Shown one piece after another: positions 24,410 through 34,813 of a stretch of DNA of 64,000 nt. Positions within the stretch are counted from its first letter, which is position 1, and each line of letters opens with the position of its first letter. Source of the DNA: Selaginella moellendorffii (taxonomy: Eukaryota > Streptophyta > Lycopodiopsida > Selaginellales > Selaginellaceae). The notes beneath the pieces were generated by a model. It searched no databases and was not told the DNA's origin. It was given only the letters and a program-made list of their open reading frames with translations. The DNA is taken from NCBI RefSeq assembly GCF_000143415.4, contig NW_003314279.1, forward strand, positions 788,662 to 852,661. Direction: 5' to 3'. Both the position numbers and the translations under genes were made by a program.

Positions 24410-24429
24410 GTTCGATGTCCTCATCGAAC
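24410..24429 (-). other. Pre-PPT hairpin with AGGA loop (minus family B copy)
   Basis: On the minus strand this is a perfect 8-bp stem, GTTCGATG/CATCGAAC, with loop AGGA, identical to the young plus copy at 12523-12542. It is followed by the polypurine tract complement at 24389-24400. Confidence 0.72.
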
Positions 24430-25850
24430 GATAAACTATTTTATAAAGTAATACCAACTTGTATTACCATTTCCATCCTTGGCCCCTCGCCAATATTCAT
24501 CAATGGTTTGATATTCAAGGCTTGCCATGCCTTGCCCATCCTCTAAGGAGGATAGTCTCTCCAACTTAGAGACTGATTGGACCTCTTGTAGTGGTTCTCT
24601 CTTTTTATTGGTTTAGTTCTTGCTAAACCTGTTAGAGACACCGTCTATATCTCAATCTTGCTACTTCTCGGGTAGTCTCAGTTTCCATCGACATAACCTT
24701 TGCACTTTGGAACATTTACTTTTGACTTTTTGAAGTCAATTTCTTAGGTGTCTCTGACACCTTGCATTGCACATATTGTGCAAGTCCACTTCCCTATCCT
24801 AGGAAGTTCTCTACTTGAGGGCACCATCATCCTCTTTTCTATTTTGTGCCACCCTTGGCACTACGTTCCAATTATCATTATTTGTGCCAGGGCTGCCCAC
24901 GGCCCTATCCTTTGGCTACTTTGCCGCTCCTCACTTGGAGCTTTTACTTGCCAAATTGGAGCACTTGGGAATCTATCCTTGGAAGTCCACTTCCTTTCCC
25001 GCAATCCATTAGCATCAAACACATTAGTGTTCCTTGGCTAACCTTGCCATTTGGATTCCTCTCATTAAATTCCATGGCCCAAACTTGGCCACTAGTTTTT
25101 TGCTCCTATCCATTGATTGTTGCATCAAGCAACACAGGATCATTACCTCCCTCCTTGAGGTATTCTTTTGGTTCCATGGCAAAGCTCCACTTCACTAAGT
25201 CTAGAGGGTGCTCACCCTTAGTAGGTCTTTTTAGCAACTTCTGCTATGGGCCCCTTCCACAGCCCAACATTGTGACCCTCCCTTGGATCTCTTATAGAAA
25301 CTACTTTCCTTGGACTTACTATGCCATAGCATTGACATAGTTCAATTACCTTAGGTGTTCTTCCCACTTGGTCACCTTGACAAAGCCACACCTTTATCAG
25401 TAGTTCAAATCAACACTTTGAACTAAGAATCATATTCCTTAACCCAAACAAAGACCTTATCCTTGTTTAGCCATAAGATCATCTAGTGATCTCATCTTGA
25501 CCCCTTAATAAGTCTATCAATAGGAACTAAGTCTTCCAAACCTTTCTAAGTTGTTGACTATGACCCCGGGGGCATCCCCCACACTTGGCGGTGCACCCAA
25601 GCCAGCCCTTCCGACCAAGGATCCATAGCAACTGAGACTTGGGTGTCCCCATCTTATTCACCACGTCCTTGGTGCCCTTTGCACTAAAGTGTTCAAGTTA
25701 GATATGCCGAGCTTTCACTCTAAGCAATCTAACTGTGCATCACGATCCGGGGCATCCCCCGCTTGGCGGTGTGCCCAAGCCAATCTTCTCATTAAGAGTC
25801 CATGACCACCGAAATATGAGTGTCCTCATATTCCAAACCATCACCATGCC

Positions 25851-25936
25851 CTAGTGATTTGGGACTCGAACCCAACCTCCGTATATGCATCTACGGACGG
25901 CATCACCCTAGATGCCTGGCGTGACTCCCCACGCCG
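25851..25936 (-). other. Multi-stem RNA module with one T-arm-like hairpin (minus family B copy)
   Basis: In complement it has GGCGTG/CACGCC, GGCATC/GATGCC, CCGTA/TACGG and one TTGGG-TTCGAGT-CCCAA hairpin. The second T-arm repeat present in the plus copies is absent, consistent with loss or gain by recombination between the two repeats. Confidence 0.6.
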
Positions 25937-28400
25937 GTGCACCAACTTATACTTAAAGCGCGCTACAGATCACAGCTTAGGAACCTAGTTCCTCCACACT
26001 GCTAAATCCTCTCACTTGACATGTCTGTGATCATGTATGGACTCCTCCATGCTCAGCCCCATAGGCCACCCCTTTTGAAGTTAGCACCTTCAACTAGGGG
26101 ATTTGTCCCCCTGACTTGCCAATCTCATTTAGCAAGTCATCCGGCCACCGTAACATGGTTCATACATAAGCGTGAAAGTCCTTAACCATTGACTTTTGTT
26201 TAAAGCCCTCTCTTTGAACATTCGGGAACTACTTCCCCAACCTTGATAGCCTTGCCTCATGGCCAGCTTCAAGACCACATTTCTACTGCACCACTCTGAT
26301 TTTGCGCGCTCTAGAAACCATTTACACTTGGCCTTTCTAGGTACTAAACTACCTAGAATCATCTTTGGGAACTTGAAGGAACTCTGTCCCTTAACTTGCT
26401 AAGGCCCCTCCTTTCGCAAGCTTTCCAATTGCCATATAGTCTAGCATGGACAATTCCATGCTTTAGACTCTTCATGGCATCACAATTGTTAGTAACAACA
26501 TACTCGAGCGCCCACTTAATTCTCCACTCCCAACTGACATAACCACCCTTGGTTATGCTCTTTGATTCCTATGGTTTGGTTCTATCCTGTTACTACTTGC
26601 TTTTAGCCTCACACATTTCCTTCAATTATTCGCCTCCAAACTAGGAGGATAGCTTTGCATATTCTACCATGCCTTAGCAAGTATTCTTGGGGATGAACCT
26701 ACCCGATAGCCTAGGGAGTGGTTCCTCAATCTAGGTATGCTCACTTTATAATCCAACACACCAGGATTAACATTACTACATATGGGCCTTTATATGCCCA
26801 TCACTAACCTTGCCAAAATTCCATTTTTAGCTTTATCTGATTCGGCTAGACGGACTTCTTCCGTCTTTGAAACTTTGGACATTTGGATAGCACCTTCTAT
26901 CCATTATTCGCTAGGGACTTAGTCCCTTGGGCCTTATCTATTGCCCTTGCGACATCAAACACCACCTTGGGGTGTTCTAGAGTGTTTGGGTGTCCCAATA
27001 ATGGCTTCTTTGACAATGAGCATTCCCCTTTTTAACATTGACTTACTATATCGCAACATAAGGAATTTATCCCTTATAAGGGTATATCTAACTTCCTTAT
27101 GCCATTAAAATGTCTTGGGTAGTTACCTTCTACCAGTTTAACAAATTATCTTGCACCTTTTGCTTAGTTGCCTTATAGTTGTCAAGTCTTATAACTCATT
27201 GCTGGTGCTTCCACACCTCCATCATTGTTTTAGTCACCACACTCTACCACATGCCTTTCAGCTTAGGCTATGCCATTCCTATTTCCGTTAGGATTCCCTT
27301 TGGCAAAGGGGTTCTTATGAACCCATCAACATAACCTCAAAGTATCACACCTTGGCACATTTGGTGTCTCCACACCCTTGGCCCCACGAGCCCATCCTTA
27401 TGACACTACTTATTAGCATCTAGATTTTTGCCAAGACTAATATGGTTGTTCCTCATGCTAACTATCTGTTAGCACTGCACCATAGTGTTTGCACCCAACT
27501 TTGAGCCAAAGTTGCTTTCTTCTGGGAACATCTTTCCCACAACTTTAGTATGGCACATTCTGCCATCAATGAGATACCTACTGTTCTCATATTTGGATCT
27601 TATGATCCTCCCCATACCTCATGGGCACCATACACCTCAGTCCAAATGCTTCAACCAACCCCTTAGAATTATTCCTTGACTCTTATTTGAGTCATCCAGC
27701 TTTTTGGACTTTATCATCCGACGACTCGTGAGGTTCTACCTTTGAGGTGCTAGCTTGCCGGAATACAACTTCTTGTATTCAGGTCCCACTCACAAAGACC
27801 ATCTTTGCAAGTGTTACTCTGACACTTGATTTGTTCTCTTGGGGTAACCTTTTGCCCCTTAGGACCACTTGTCTGTGTGGTGAGAATACCAACTCATCCT
27901 CTGAGTACACCCTCAACTCCTTGGGTTGTTCTAGCATTTATTAGAGGTAGCTCCAGCTACCATTTCAAGGACTTGTGTACTTTTTCGTATTTGACCTCCC
28001 GCGGTATTACTTCTAGTCTCACATTCATGAGCACCAACCTCAACTATATGAGGATAATCTTGTGACTCCTTTATTTTTTTGGAGTCTGCATCTTTGCCAT
28101 GATCCCAACTATAGTTGTTTATCACAACTATGTTAGCCCATTTGCTACATCAAATGCTCATTTGGATCACATCCTCACTCAATGAAGAAAGCCTTATACT
28201 GTTCCTAAGATCCCAAAGTCGTTCCATCATTGGCTCTTTTCTATCCACCACCTTGCCTACAAGTTCACACGTGAACTGTAGTGGAGAGCCATGTCTTCCT
28301 GACTTGCTACTCCTCAAGGACAAGCCCACTCCTAAGACCTTCTGATACCAACACTAGTGGTGATATACTTCAGCACCAATAAAAGTCGGACTAAAGAATA

Positions 28401-28412
28401 GTTCCGATACCA
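28401..28412 (-). promoter_or_regulatory. Primer-binding site (family B, minus strand)
   Basis: The complement is TGGTATCGGAAC, 3 bases inside the 5' LTR that begins at 28416. It differs from the young copy at one position. Confidence 0.82.
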
Positions 28413-28415
28413 AAT

Positions 28416-30299
28416 TGTAAGTGACTAAATTTTTCCATTCTACTTTAGTCACTTAACCACACCTCCGACTGCTTGGAGGAGTCTCACTCACCACCTCCAT
28501 AAGTCCTATTCCGGACTTGGGGACTTGCTAGCCCCAAGAATGGCATCCGTGCCACTCGACCGTTGCACTTGGTCCAAGTGCTCCACATGTCTGGTCCCAA
28601 GACCGACACCCAAAGGTACCACTGACATATCGGCCCGTTACGCTAAGGTCATGCCCATTCACCTTGCCGCACTAGTGGTCCAATACCACTTGCATCACAA
28701 TCCCGTCTCTCCAAGACTAGGCCATCCGTCCACGAGTGGTTAACCCCGACCCACTCCTTAGCATCCTTAGAATGCCTATAGACATGGGGAATAGCCTTCC
28801 CCAATATCTTTTTGTCAGTTCCTACCTAGTCCCTTTTCGGTCCATGGCCATGTTCGCTGACAATGCCACTAGATCAAGGCCCACAAGCCCGACCACTAAG
28901 TCCCATGGTCCTCTGGGACTTCCTCACCATGTGACTGTATCCTTAGTCACTACACTAGAGGACTGTTCCTCCTCCTTTTCCTCATTTGGGACTCCGGGGC
29001 AACATTTCGGAACACCGTGGCCTTACGCGAGCCCTGTGGGTACTCTCCCCACCTTCCGCCTTTAGGTGCTCTAGCCATGGGCTTAGAGCGAGGTTCCGTT
29101 GAGCCACACCTAGTATCCAAGTAGATAGTGCCACCCACACTTGGACTGAGAGCATCGGCTAGTCGATCTCCTGGGGGAACTAGAGCCGGCTCTTGAACAC
29201 TTCACCAAGCTACCCCACTTGTCGGTCCGTATTCACTCTAGTCTTGGACTTCCCAGTGGTCAGTTCATCACCCAACACTGGGTCTGGCCTTCCTGGGCCA
29301 AACTGGCCTTTCCTGGCCAAACTGGCTCCACTGCAGTCCTCCCCCTTACTATACTTTTGGAGCTCACCAAACCCCCCAGGGTCTAGGAGACGAACGCTTT
29401 GGGCTTTCACCCTCTCAGACTCGAACTCGGACTCGAACTCGGACTCGGACTCGGACTCGGACTCGGACTCGGACTCGGACTCGGACTCGGACTCGGACTC
29501 GGACTCGGACTCGGACTCGGACTCGGACTCGGGCTCGGGCTCGGTCTCGGCCTCGGCCTCGGTCTCGGTCCCGGTCCCAGTCTCGGTCCCGGTCTTGGTC
29601 TTGGTCTCGGTCCCGGTCTCGGTCTCGACCTCGGACTCCATCTCGGGTCCTTCTTGGATTCCATCTCGGATTCCATCTCGGGTCCTTCTTGGATTCCATC
29701 TCAGATTCCATCTCGGACTCCATCTTGGACTCCATCTCGGGTCCATCTCGGACTCCATCTCGGACTCCGTCTTGGACTCCATCTCAGGTCCATCTCGGAC
29801 TCCATCTCGCACTCCGTCTCAGTCCATCTCGGACTCCATCTTGGACTCCACCTCAGACTCCAACTCGGGTCCATGTCGGACTCCATGTCGGACTCCATCT
29901 GGGACTCCATCTCAGACTCCATCTCGGGTCCATCTTGGACTCCACCTCGGGTCTATCTTGGACTCCATCTTGGGTCCATCTTGGACTCCATCTCGGTCCA
30001 TCTCGGACTCCATCTCAGACTCCATCTCGGGTCCATCTCAGACTCCATCTCGGGTCCATCTCGGACTCTTCCACATGTCATGTGTTGGTCCTTTTTGGGT
30101 CCCTTTTTGGAGCCTTGCTTATTAGTTGCCTCGTGCTCGCTTCTCGAGCACTTTGTTGGGAGTTCCACTCTCGCTCTCGACTTTCCAAGTCGGAGCTTTT
30201 AGTCCAAACGTGTTACGCTCGTTTAGCTTTCGCTTCAGCCACTACCACGTGGCACCCTTTCTGGCTCCACTTTGGGGCCTAGGGATTTTTTGTCTCACA
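28416..30299 (-). repeat. 5' LTR of the minus-strand family B element
   Basis: A full LTR of 1884 bases. Its satellite (about 29414-30070) has an expanded GAGTCC hexamer tract compared with the 3' LTR of the same element, although the two were identical at insertion. Confidence 0.9.
29414..30070 (-). repeat. GA-rich two-phase satellite (copy 6, expanded hexamers)
   Basis: A long run of the 6-bp unit (GACTCG as written on the plus strand) covers about 29425-29535. GAGACC-type hexamers and then the 11/12-bp units follow. All long open frames here are artefacts. Confidence 0.9.
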
Positions 30300-30304
30300 A
30301 TACT

Positions 30305-30829
30305 GTGAATACAAGTAATGAGTTATACCTCATTGCAAATCATCTCTTCAAGAAGAGAAAATGATTTACATGTTTGATCCTTTGTCCTTGACAACTCTTT
30401 TTTTAGTCTCATCTTTGACTAAACCTCAAGTTTGCCTTTGCACTACCTTCAGTTCAATTCAAGAAAATTTTATAAAAGAGCATGGTAATAATTACTTGAA
30501 TCAATTGACCAATCTCTACAGTCTTGGTTGATCCACTTGTAATCATGCCTAAGAAGGATCCACTAGTGCCATACTAAATAGCTACGAATTGGCCTATTTG
30601 CCACTTATAGCAAACCCATAAAAGGTTTACTTTTTCCTATGGTATAAAGAACAACTCATAGAACCACCGATAAGCTAACATTAATCTTGTCAACTCAAAG
30701 TGTAACCTCAAATTGCTAATGTGCCTCACTCACGAGCCTAAGTGTAAACTTGTGCAAAACAATACACCTCAAATCCATCCTATGAGCCCAAGAGCAAGCT
30801 CACATCATAAGGTACACAAAACTTAGAGT
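30305..30829 (-). mobile_element. Family A internal fragment (minus strand), continuation after family B
   Basis: It continues the sequence interrupted at 22663 and matches about 20108-20610 of the first unit. It runs into a decayed family B LTR start at 30830. Confidence 0.8.
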
Positions 30830-31035
30830 TGTAAAACATAAATCCCTAAATCCCAAAATGGATTTGAAGATGTACCATATGGTAGTGATTGAAGTAGAAG
30901 TCTAATGAATGTAATACATTTGCACCAAAAGTTTCAACTTGAAAAGTTGAGAGTAAGAGTAAAACTCTCAAAAAAACACTTAAGGAATGAGCATGAAGCA
31001 ATTAATAAATGAATTTCTAAAAAGGGATAAAAGAA
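30830..31035 (+). repeat. Ancient, heavily mutated family B LTR start
   Basis: It aligns base for base with the first 200 bases of the family B LTR (TGTGAGACAC onward), but most differences are C-to-T or G-to-A. For example, the C/G-rich segment after AATCCCTA has become A/T-rich. It stops before the satellite. Confidence 0.75.
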
Positions 31036-31070
31036 TGATTCTCTCTCTCTCCCTCCCTCCCTCCCCCCTA
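31036..31070. repeat. CT-rich simple repeat
   Basis: A short (TC)n run followed by CCCT units sits at the edge between repeats and the A+T-rich island. Confidence 0.9.
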
Positions 31071-31109
31071 TACACAAATTGCTATTTAATTAAATGTACA
31101 AATATTTTG

Positions 31110-31222
31110 TATTTTAAAATGACTAATATCTTAAATCTAATAGTAGAACTTTTATATAAATAAGACTTTAAATAATACATGTAAAGTAAAATTATTAAAA
31201 TTTATCTCAATAATTGTTTATA
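31110..31222 (+). repeat. Upstream duplicate of the lectin promoter and start region
   Basis: This segment is a diverged direct copy of 31380-31494, about 270 bases upstream. It includes TATATAAATAAG and the region of the start codon, which here reads ATT instead of ATG. It looks like the remnant of a tandem gene or of a local promoter duplication. Confidence 0.65.
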
Positions 31223-31422
31223 TAGAAAACTAAAAAATGCATGAGATGTATAAGAAAACAACTTCACTTAAATTAAAATAAATAACTTGACTCAAATTTA
31301 TATAAAAAATAATAAATACTTACACATGCTAGATGACTTATTAATGGATATAATTTAATAACAGTTTGGAATAGTATTATACTTTAAATTGACTGATGTC
31401 TTAAATATAAGTAGTATCATTT

Positions 31423-31430
31423 TATATAAA
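31423..31430 (+). promoter_or_regulatory. Candidate TATA box of the lectin-like gene
   Basis: TATATAAA begins 38 bases before the ATG at 31461, and the same box recurs in the duplicate at 31153-31160. At usual spacing the 5' leader would be only a few bases, so transcription may start elsewhere. Confidence 0.4.
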
Positions 31431-31460
31431 TAAGTCCTTAAGTAACACATTTAAAGTAAA

Positions 31461-32345
31461 ATGATTAAATTTAATCTCAATTATTTTTTTCTTTCAATTA
31501 TTTTTTCTATATACTTTAATGGAATTTTTGCTCCAAGACAACCTACAATAGGAAGAGTAAGGGTTTTTAATCCAAAAGATATGGGTAATATTATTGGAGC
31601 ATTTTATAACTTATTGCAAAGAATTGACAAAACTAAAAAGGTTTTTTATTCAACAACTTATGGAGATGAGACTGAAATAAATACTTCAAAAGGAATTGTT
31701 TCTGTTCTAATTAAGCGTAAAGATAAATGTTCAATTGAAAGCTCAAGTTCATCCATTACAGGTCATGTTTTATATAATGGTTTTATAGCTATATTAAATC
31801 CAGTTATAGATACTATAAACTTTTATTCTGCAGATTATTTTGAAAAAGAAACCAATAAATATATATTACAGTATAAACTACAATCTGTTGATTCTATTTC
31901 TTTATATACATATTCAAAGAAAAAAAGTTTTACAAATGACTACTCATTTTATTGCCATTTAAAAATTAGTATTCTATACTTCAGTGAGGCTCTTTATAGT
32001 GATAGTTTTTTAGTTTCTCCAAATGGAAAAAATATACTTATTTTAAGTATTAATTGTGAGCTTATTTTATATTCAGAAAACAAAAAAATTTGGGATAAGT
32101 CATTTTCAAATAGAAATATATTTAACTGTATTTTAAAATTGCATAATAATGGATATTTAATTTTAACACATAGAAATGAGGTTTTATGGAAATCTGATAA
32201 GTATTATAATCCTAAAGTTGAAAAATTTTTACCAACATATTTCATAGTTCAAAATGATTGTAACTTAGTTATATATAGAGCACAATTTCCAAATATAGCT
32301 ATCTGGAAATCTAATACAAATAATCACAAACTATGTAGTTTTTAA
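31461..32345 (+). CDS. Secreted protein with C-terminal mannose-binding (GNA-type, B-lectin) domain
   Basis: This is an intact 294-residue ORF in very A+T-rich DNA, where chance frames of this length are unlikely. Residues 1-24 look like a signal peptide (lysine and asparagine, then a hydrophobic run ending FNGIFA). Residues about 25-165 match no family I know. Residues about 176-290 resemble the three-repeat bulb-type lectin fold. Only the third sugar site is canonical, QNDCNLVIY at 264-272 (pattern QxDxNxVxY). The first (INCELILYS) and second (LHNNGYLIL) are degenerate. There is no intron. An AATAAA lies at 32437-32442. Family knowledge suggests binding of mannose glycans outside the cell, often in defence; that role is inference. 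Base composition unlike its neighbours leaves horizontal transfer open. Start: the first ATG, directly before the signal peptide. Confidence 0.72.
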   Translation: MIKFNLNYFFLSIIFSIYFNGIFAPRQPTIGRVRVFNPKDMGNIIGAFYNLLQRIDKTKKVFYSTTYGDETEINTSKGIVSVLIKRKDKCSIESSSSSITGHVLYNGFIAILNPVIDTINFYSADYFEKETNKYILQYKLQSVDSISLYTYSKKKSFTNDYSFYCHLKISILYFSEALYSDSFLVSPNGKNILILSINCELILYSENKKIWDKSFSNRNIFNCILKLHNNGYLILTHRNEVLWKSDKYYNPKVEKFLPTYFIVQNDCNLVIYRAQFPNIAIWKSNTNNHKLCSF

Positions 32346-33222
32346 TATTTTATATGTAAAATATAAATTTATATTATGATGAATTTTAGTCATCTATTTT
32401 AATTATTATTTTGTGGTCTTTAAATTATCAAATATAAATAAATTATATGCATTTTCATAGAGTATATTTACCTCTCACAAACCTCAAATCTTTGGTTATA
32501 GGATTTAAATTAGTTTTTAAAGAGTAGATTTTATTAATTAGGAATTTATTAGAGTGTTCAACATAATTCCTTCCATCTTTTTTTTTTCTTATTTTTGTTT
32601 CTAGATTGGCATTTAAACCCAATGCCAAGTATCTAACAATAATTTGAATAGTCTTATATATATAACTTCCTTCAATTATTTTTAGCTCTTGATGCTCTAT
32701 AGAAATCACAATACAACTTTCATAATAGAGTTGATTTACTATGTTCTTATGTAAGTTTATGCAAAAACACAAACCATGTTATTTATTCTTCATTTTTCTT
32801 GCTCTAGATTGTTGTTTCAGAAGTAGCAAAAATATTTTTATTAATAGGATAGTGGTTTTTACATTTTATGGACTATGAGTGTAATATAAAGATTATGGTA
32901 ATGAAACAAAATTAACATTCTCACATTAATTTGCATTATAACTCTCACTCACAACATTTTTACTTTCCTTGCTTTCTATCTCCTCAAGAACCCTAAAAAA
33001 ACTTTGAAATGAGGGAATAGTATATAAATATATATTGCTTTGACCAATATATACTAATATTGTTTAATCAAAATGTTTCAACTTGATCATGATGCCCATC
33101 CCTGTGCCTTCTCTAGTAGCTATTTTTAACAGCTTTAGAATCAAGACCAGGATCACAAGAAGCTCAAAACTCATTATTCTTCACTAGGGCTTCAACCTAC
33201 TCCAAACACATGACTCCAAGTA
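32346..33222. other. A+T-rich stretch without a recognisable gene
   Basis: It contains a candidate polyadenylation signal (32437-32442) and one 105-codon reverse frame (32455-32772) that I cannot relate to any family. From about 33060 the composition becomes more balanced. I see no repeat family here before the family A LTR start at 33228. Confidence 0.5.
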
Positions 33223-33227
33223 TCAAG

Positions 33228-33372
33228 TGTCGCAAATGTGATTATGGGTATTGAAAGTTATCTTTTGGCTAATCCTTTTAGATATTCTTTCTTTACTACC
33301 ACGACAACAGAAGGTTAGTATTGCTAGTTCCTTTTTTAGTCTCTTTTGTTCAAGTGTTAGTAAACTAGGCTT
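33228..33372 (+). mobile_element. Family A LTR, first part (plus strand)
   Basis: It starts TGTCGCAAATG like the other family A LTRs and shows many C-to-T changes. It is interrupted by the Ty3 element at 33373 and resumes at 38931; the target bases GGCTT are duplicated. Confidence 0.85.
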
Positions 33373-33742
33373 TGTCAGGAATCCCCCAATTCTTGCCACA
33401 TTCCTGACCTGCAGACCACATTCCTGACTCTCGAGACACTTCCCTATTCCTGACTCTCGAGATACTTCCCTATTCCTGACTCTCGAGACACTTTCCGATT
33501 CCTGAGTCTCGAGCCATATTCCTGATGATGATGTAGCGCCTCCTCGACCTCAGCTATATTTAGGCCGTCCTTGATCCAAGAGTGGTGGAGCTTCATCAAC
33601 CTATAGTATATATAGGTTAGCCTTGTTCTATTTCTCTACAATCTGAATCAACGCCAATCTAAGGCCTCTTCTTTCTTTCCACTAGCTTTTTCTCTTTGTC
33701 TTTTGGCATTTTCTAGTCTTGATCTTGTCAGGGGTCTTGACA
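33373..33742 (+). repeat. 5' LTR of Ty3 copy 1
   Basis: A short LTR whose U3 half is built from repeats around CCTGACTCTCGAGACACTTC. A TATA box lies at 33607-33614 and the predicted RNA start at 33638. It ends GTCTTGACA; the two bases GT that follow before the primer site match the usual dinucleotide removed by integrase. Confidence 0.94.
33607..33614 (+). promoter_or_regulatory. LTR TATA box and predicted transcription start (Ty3 copy 1)
   Basis: TATATATA at 33607-33614 is followed 31 bases later by A at 33638, which begins ACAATCTGAATCAA. The same 31-base spacing is kept in the LTRs at 38790/38821 and 63749/63780. The start site is inferred from spacing and from its exact match to the primer site. 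Confidence 0.7.
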
Positions 33743-33744
33743 GT

Positions 33745-33758
33745 TTGATTCAGATTGT
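33745..33758 (+). promoter_or_regulatory. Self-complementary primer-binding site (Ty3 copy 1)
   Basis: TTGATTCAGATTGT, 2 bases inside the 5' LTR, is the exact complement of ACAATCTGAATCAA at 33638-33651, the predicted first 14 bases of the transcript. No match to a tRNA 3' end (CCA complement TGG) is present. This is the arrangement used by Tf1, whose RNA 5' end folds back to prime reverse transcription. Confidence 0.75.
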
Positions 33759-33841
33759 GTTTTTTCATTTTTTGATTTAGCTCGTTTTGATTGTTTGATT
33801 ACCTTTGCCTTTTTTTCCCCCTTTTTTCTTTCTTCTTGCCA

Positions 33842-34813
33842 ATGGAGTCTCCAAGCCATCCTGATTTTTTTGCTGAAGTCCTTGCAAAAATCCAGTCTGA
33901 GAATACCGAGCTGAAGGCGACCCTTCTTCGCATGCAGCAGAAGCTTGCTTCACTTTCGGCTCAAGGATCCAACAAAGTTCCTGAACCGAAGGTGAGCTTC
34001 CCGGCAAAATTTTCAGGCAAGCGTTCGGAGCTTCGCGGATTCCTGAACCAGATGGAGTTGATCTTCGCACTTCAACATCGGCGGTACCCTACTCCTGAGT
34101 CTCAAATCAGCGTGATTGGGACGTTGCTCGAAGGTGCAGCTTTGTCATGGTTTTCTCCTCTTCTGGAGAAGAGCATGAAAGGGGTCGTGGTTCCAGAGCT
34201 GATGGATCTTCAATTGTTCAAAGAGAAGCTCGAAGCATGTTTTGGTGAGACGGATCGGGTTCGGGCTGCTACCACAAAGATGAGACCTCTCTCTCAGGGG
34301 TCTCGTCCTGCCTCGATCTACGCTGCAGAGTTCCAACTCCTTGCTTTGGACACTCAGTGGGATGAGCGGGCCCTGATTGACCAATTTCGTTTCGGCCTCA
34401 ACAACGGTGTCAAGGATTTGTTGCTCACCATGGAGGATCCCAAGGACCTGTCGGATGCCATCAACAAAGCTGTTTGATGTGACAATCGTCTCTTTGAACG
34501 TCATCAAGAAAGTCGCCGCGCCGCTGTTTTTCCGTCCCAGACTCAGGAATCCCAACTTGAGTCTTCGGGGCATACTCTTGAACCTACTGCTCCAGTTCCA
34601 ATGGATATTTCTGGTACTCCCCGACTCATTAGAGGGAAGTTGAGTCCTGCTGAGAAGCAACGTCGAATATCTCATAATCTTTGCCTCTATTGTGCTGATC
34701 CTAATCACAAAGCAGCTGTATGTCCCAAGAAGCCTCCTCGACTGCTCGAGTTCACTCTGCCTCAAAGTCCACCTCTATTGCAGTCAGGAAACGACCCTGT
34801 CCAAACAGAGTAG
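33842..34813 (+). pseudogene. gag: Gag of Ty3 copy 1, one premature stop
   Basis: Gag forms the RNA-binding particle shell. The start is the ATG before ESPSHPDFF. A predicted coiled coil (about residues 7-38) is followed by the conserved Gag core (FPAKFSGKRSELRGFLNQ). A CX2CX4HX4C zinc knuckle (CLYCADPNHKAAVC) lies near the C-terminus. TGA at 34475-34477 replaces CGA of copy 2, truncating the protein at about residue 211. The natural stop is TAG at 34811-34813. The frameshift heptamer is AGGAAAC here (34786-34792), not GGGAAAC, so Pol expression would also be impaired. Confidence 0.9.

Larger units (their letters stand above)
24389..28415 (-). mobile_element. Internal non-coding region of the minus-strand family B element
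   Basis: It matches 8473-12563 in reverse. It retains the multi-stem module (25851-25936) but with a single T-arm-like hairpin instead of two, plus the pre-PPT hairpin and the primer site. No coding motif is present. Confidence 0.87.
22664..30299 (-). mobile_element. Complete family B non-coding LTR retrotransposon (minus strand)
   Basis: Its LTRs are at 22664-24388 (3') and 28416-30299 (5') with inverted boundaries TGTAAGTGAC and TCTCACA. The perfect target duplication ATACT (22659-22663 and 30300-30304) lies in family A internal sequence. The primer site is at 28401-28412, the polypurine tract at 24389-24400 and the AGGA hairpin at 24410-24429. The internal 4.0 kb has no protein motif. The LTRs differ mainly in satellite length (1725 against 1884 bases), with scattered substitutions, so it is older than the copy at 6608. 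Confidence 0.92.

Noticed and set aside
32455-32772. 105-codon reverse frame downstream of the lectin ORF
   Set aside because: No recognisable motif, no supporting signals, and such frames occur by chance. It is mentioned only as part of the unassigned stretch.
34145-34765. Reverse-strand open frame opposite gag (also 59342-60073)
   Set aside because: It is antisense to well-supported Gag codons and shows no own domain. It is a shadow frame.
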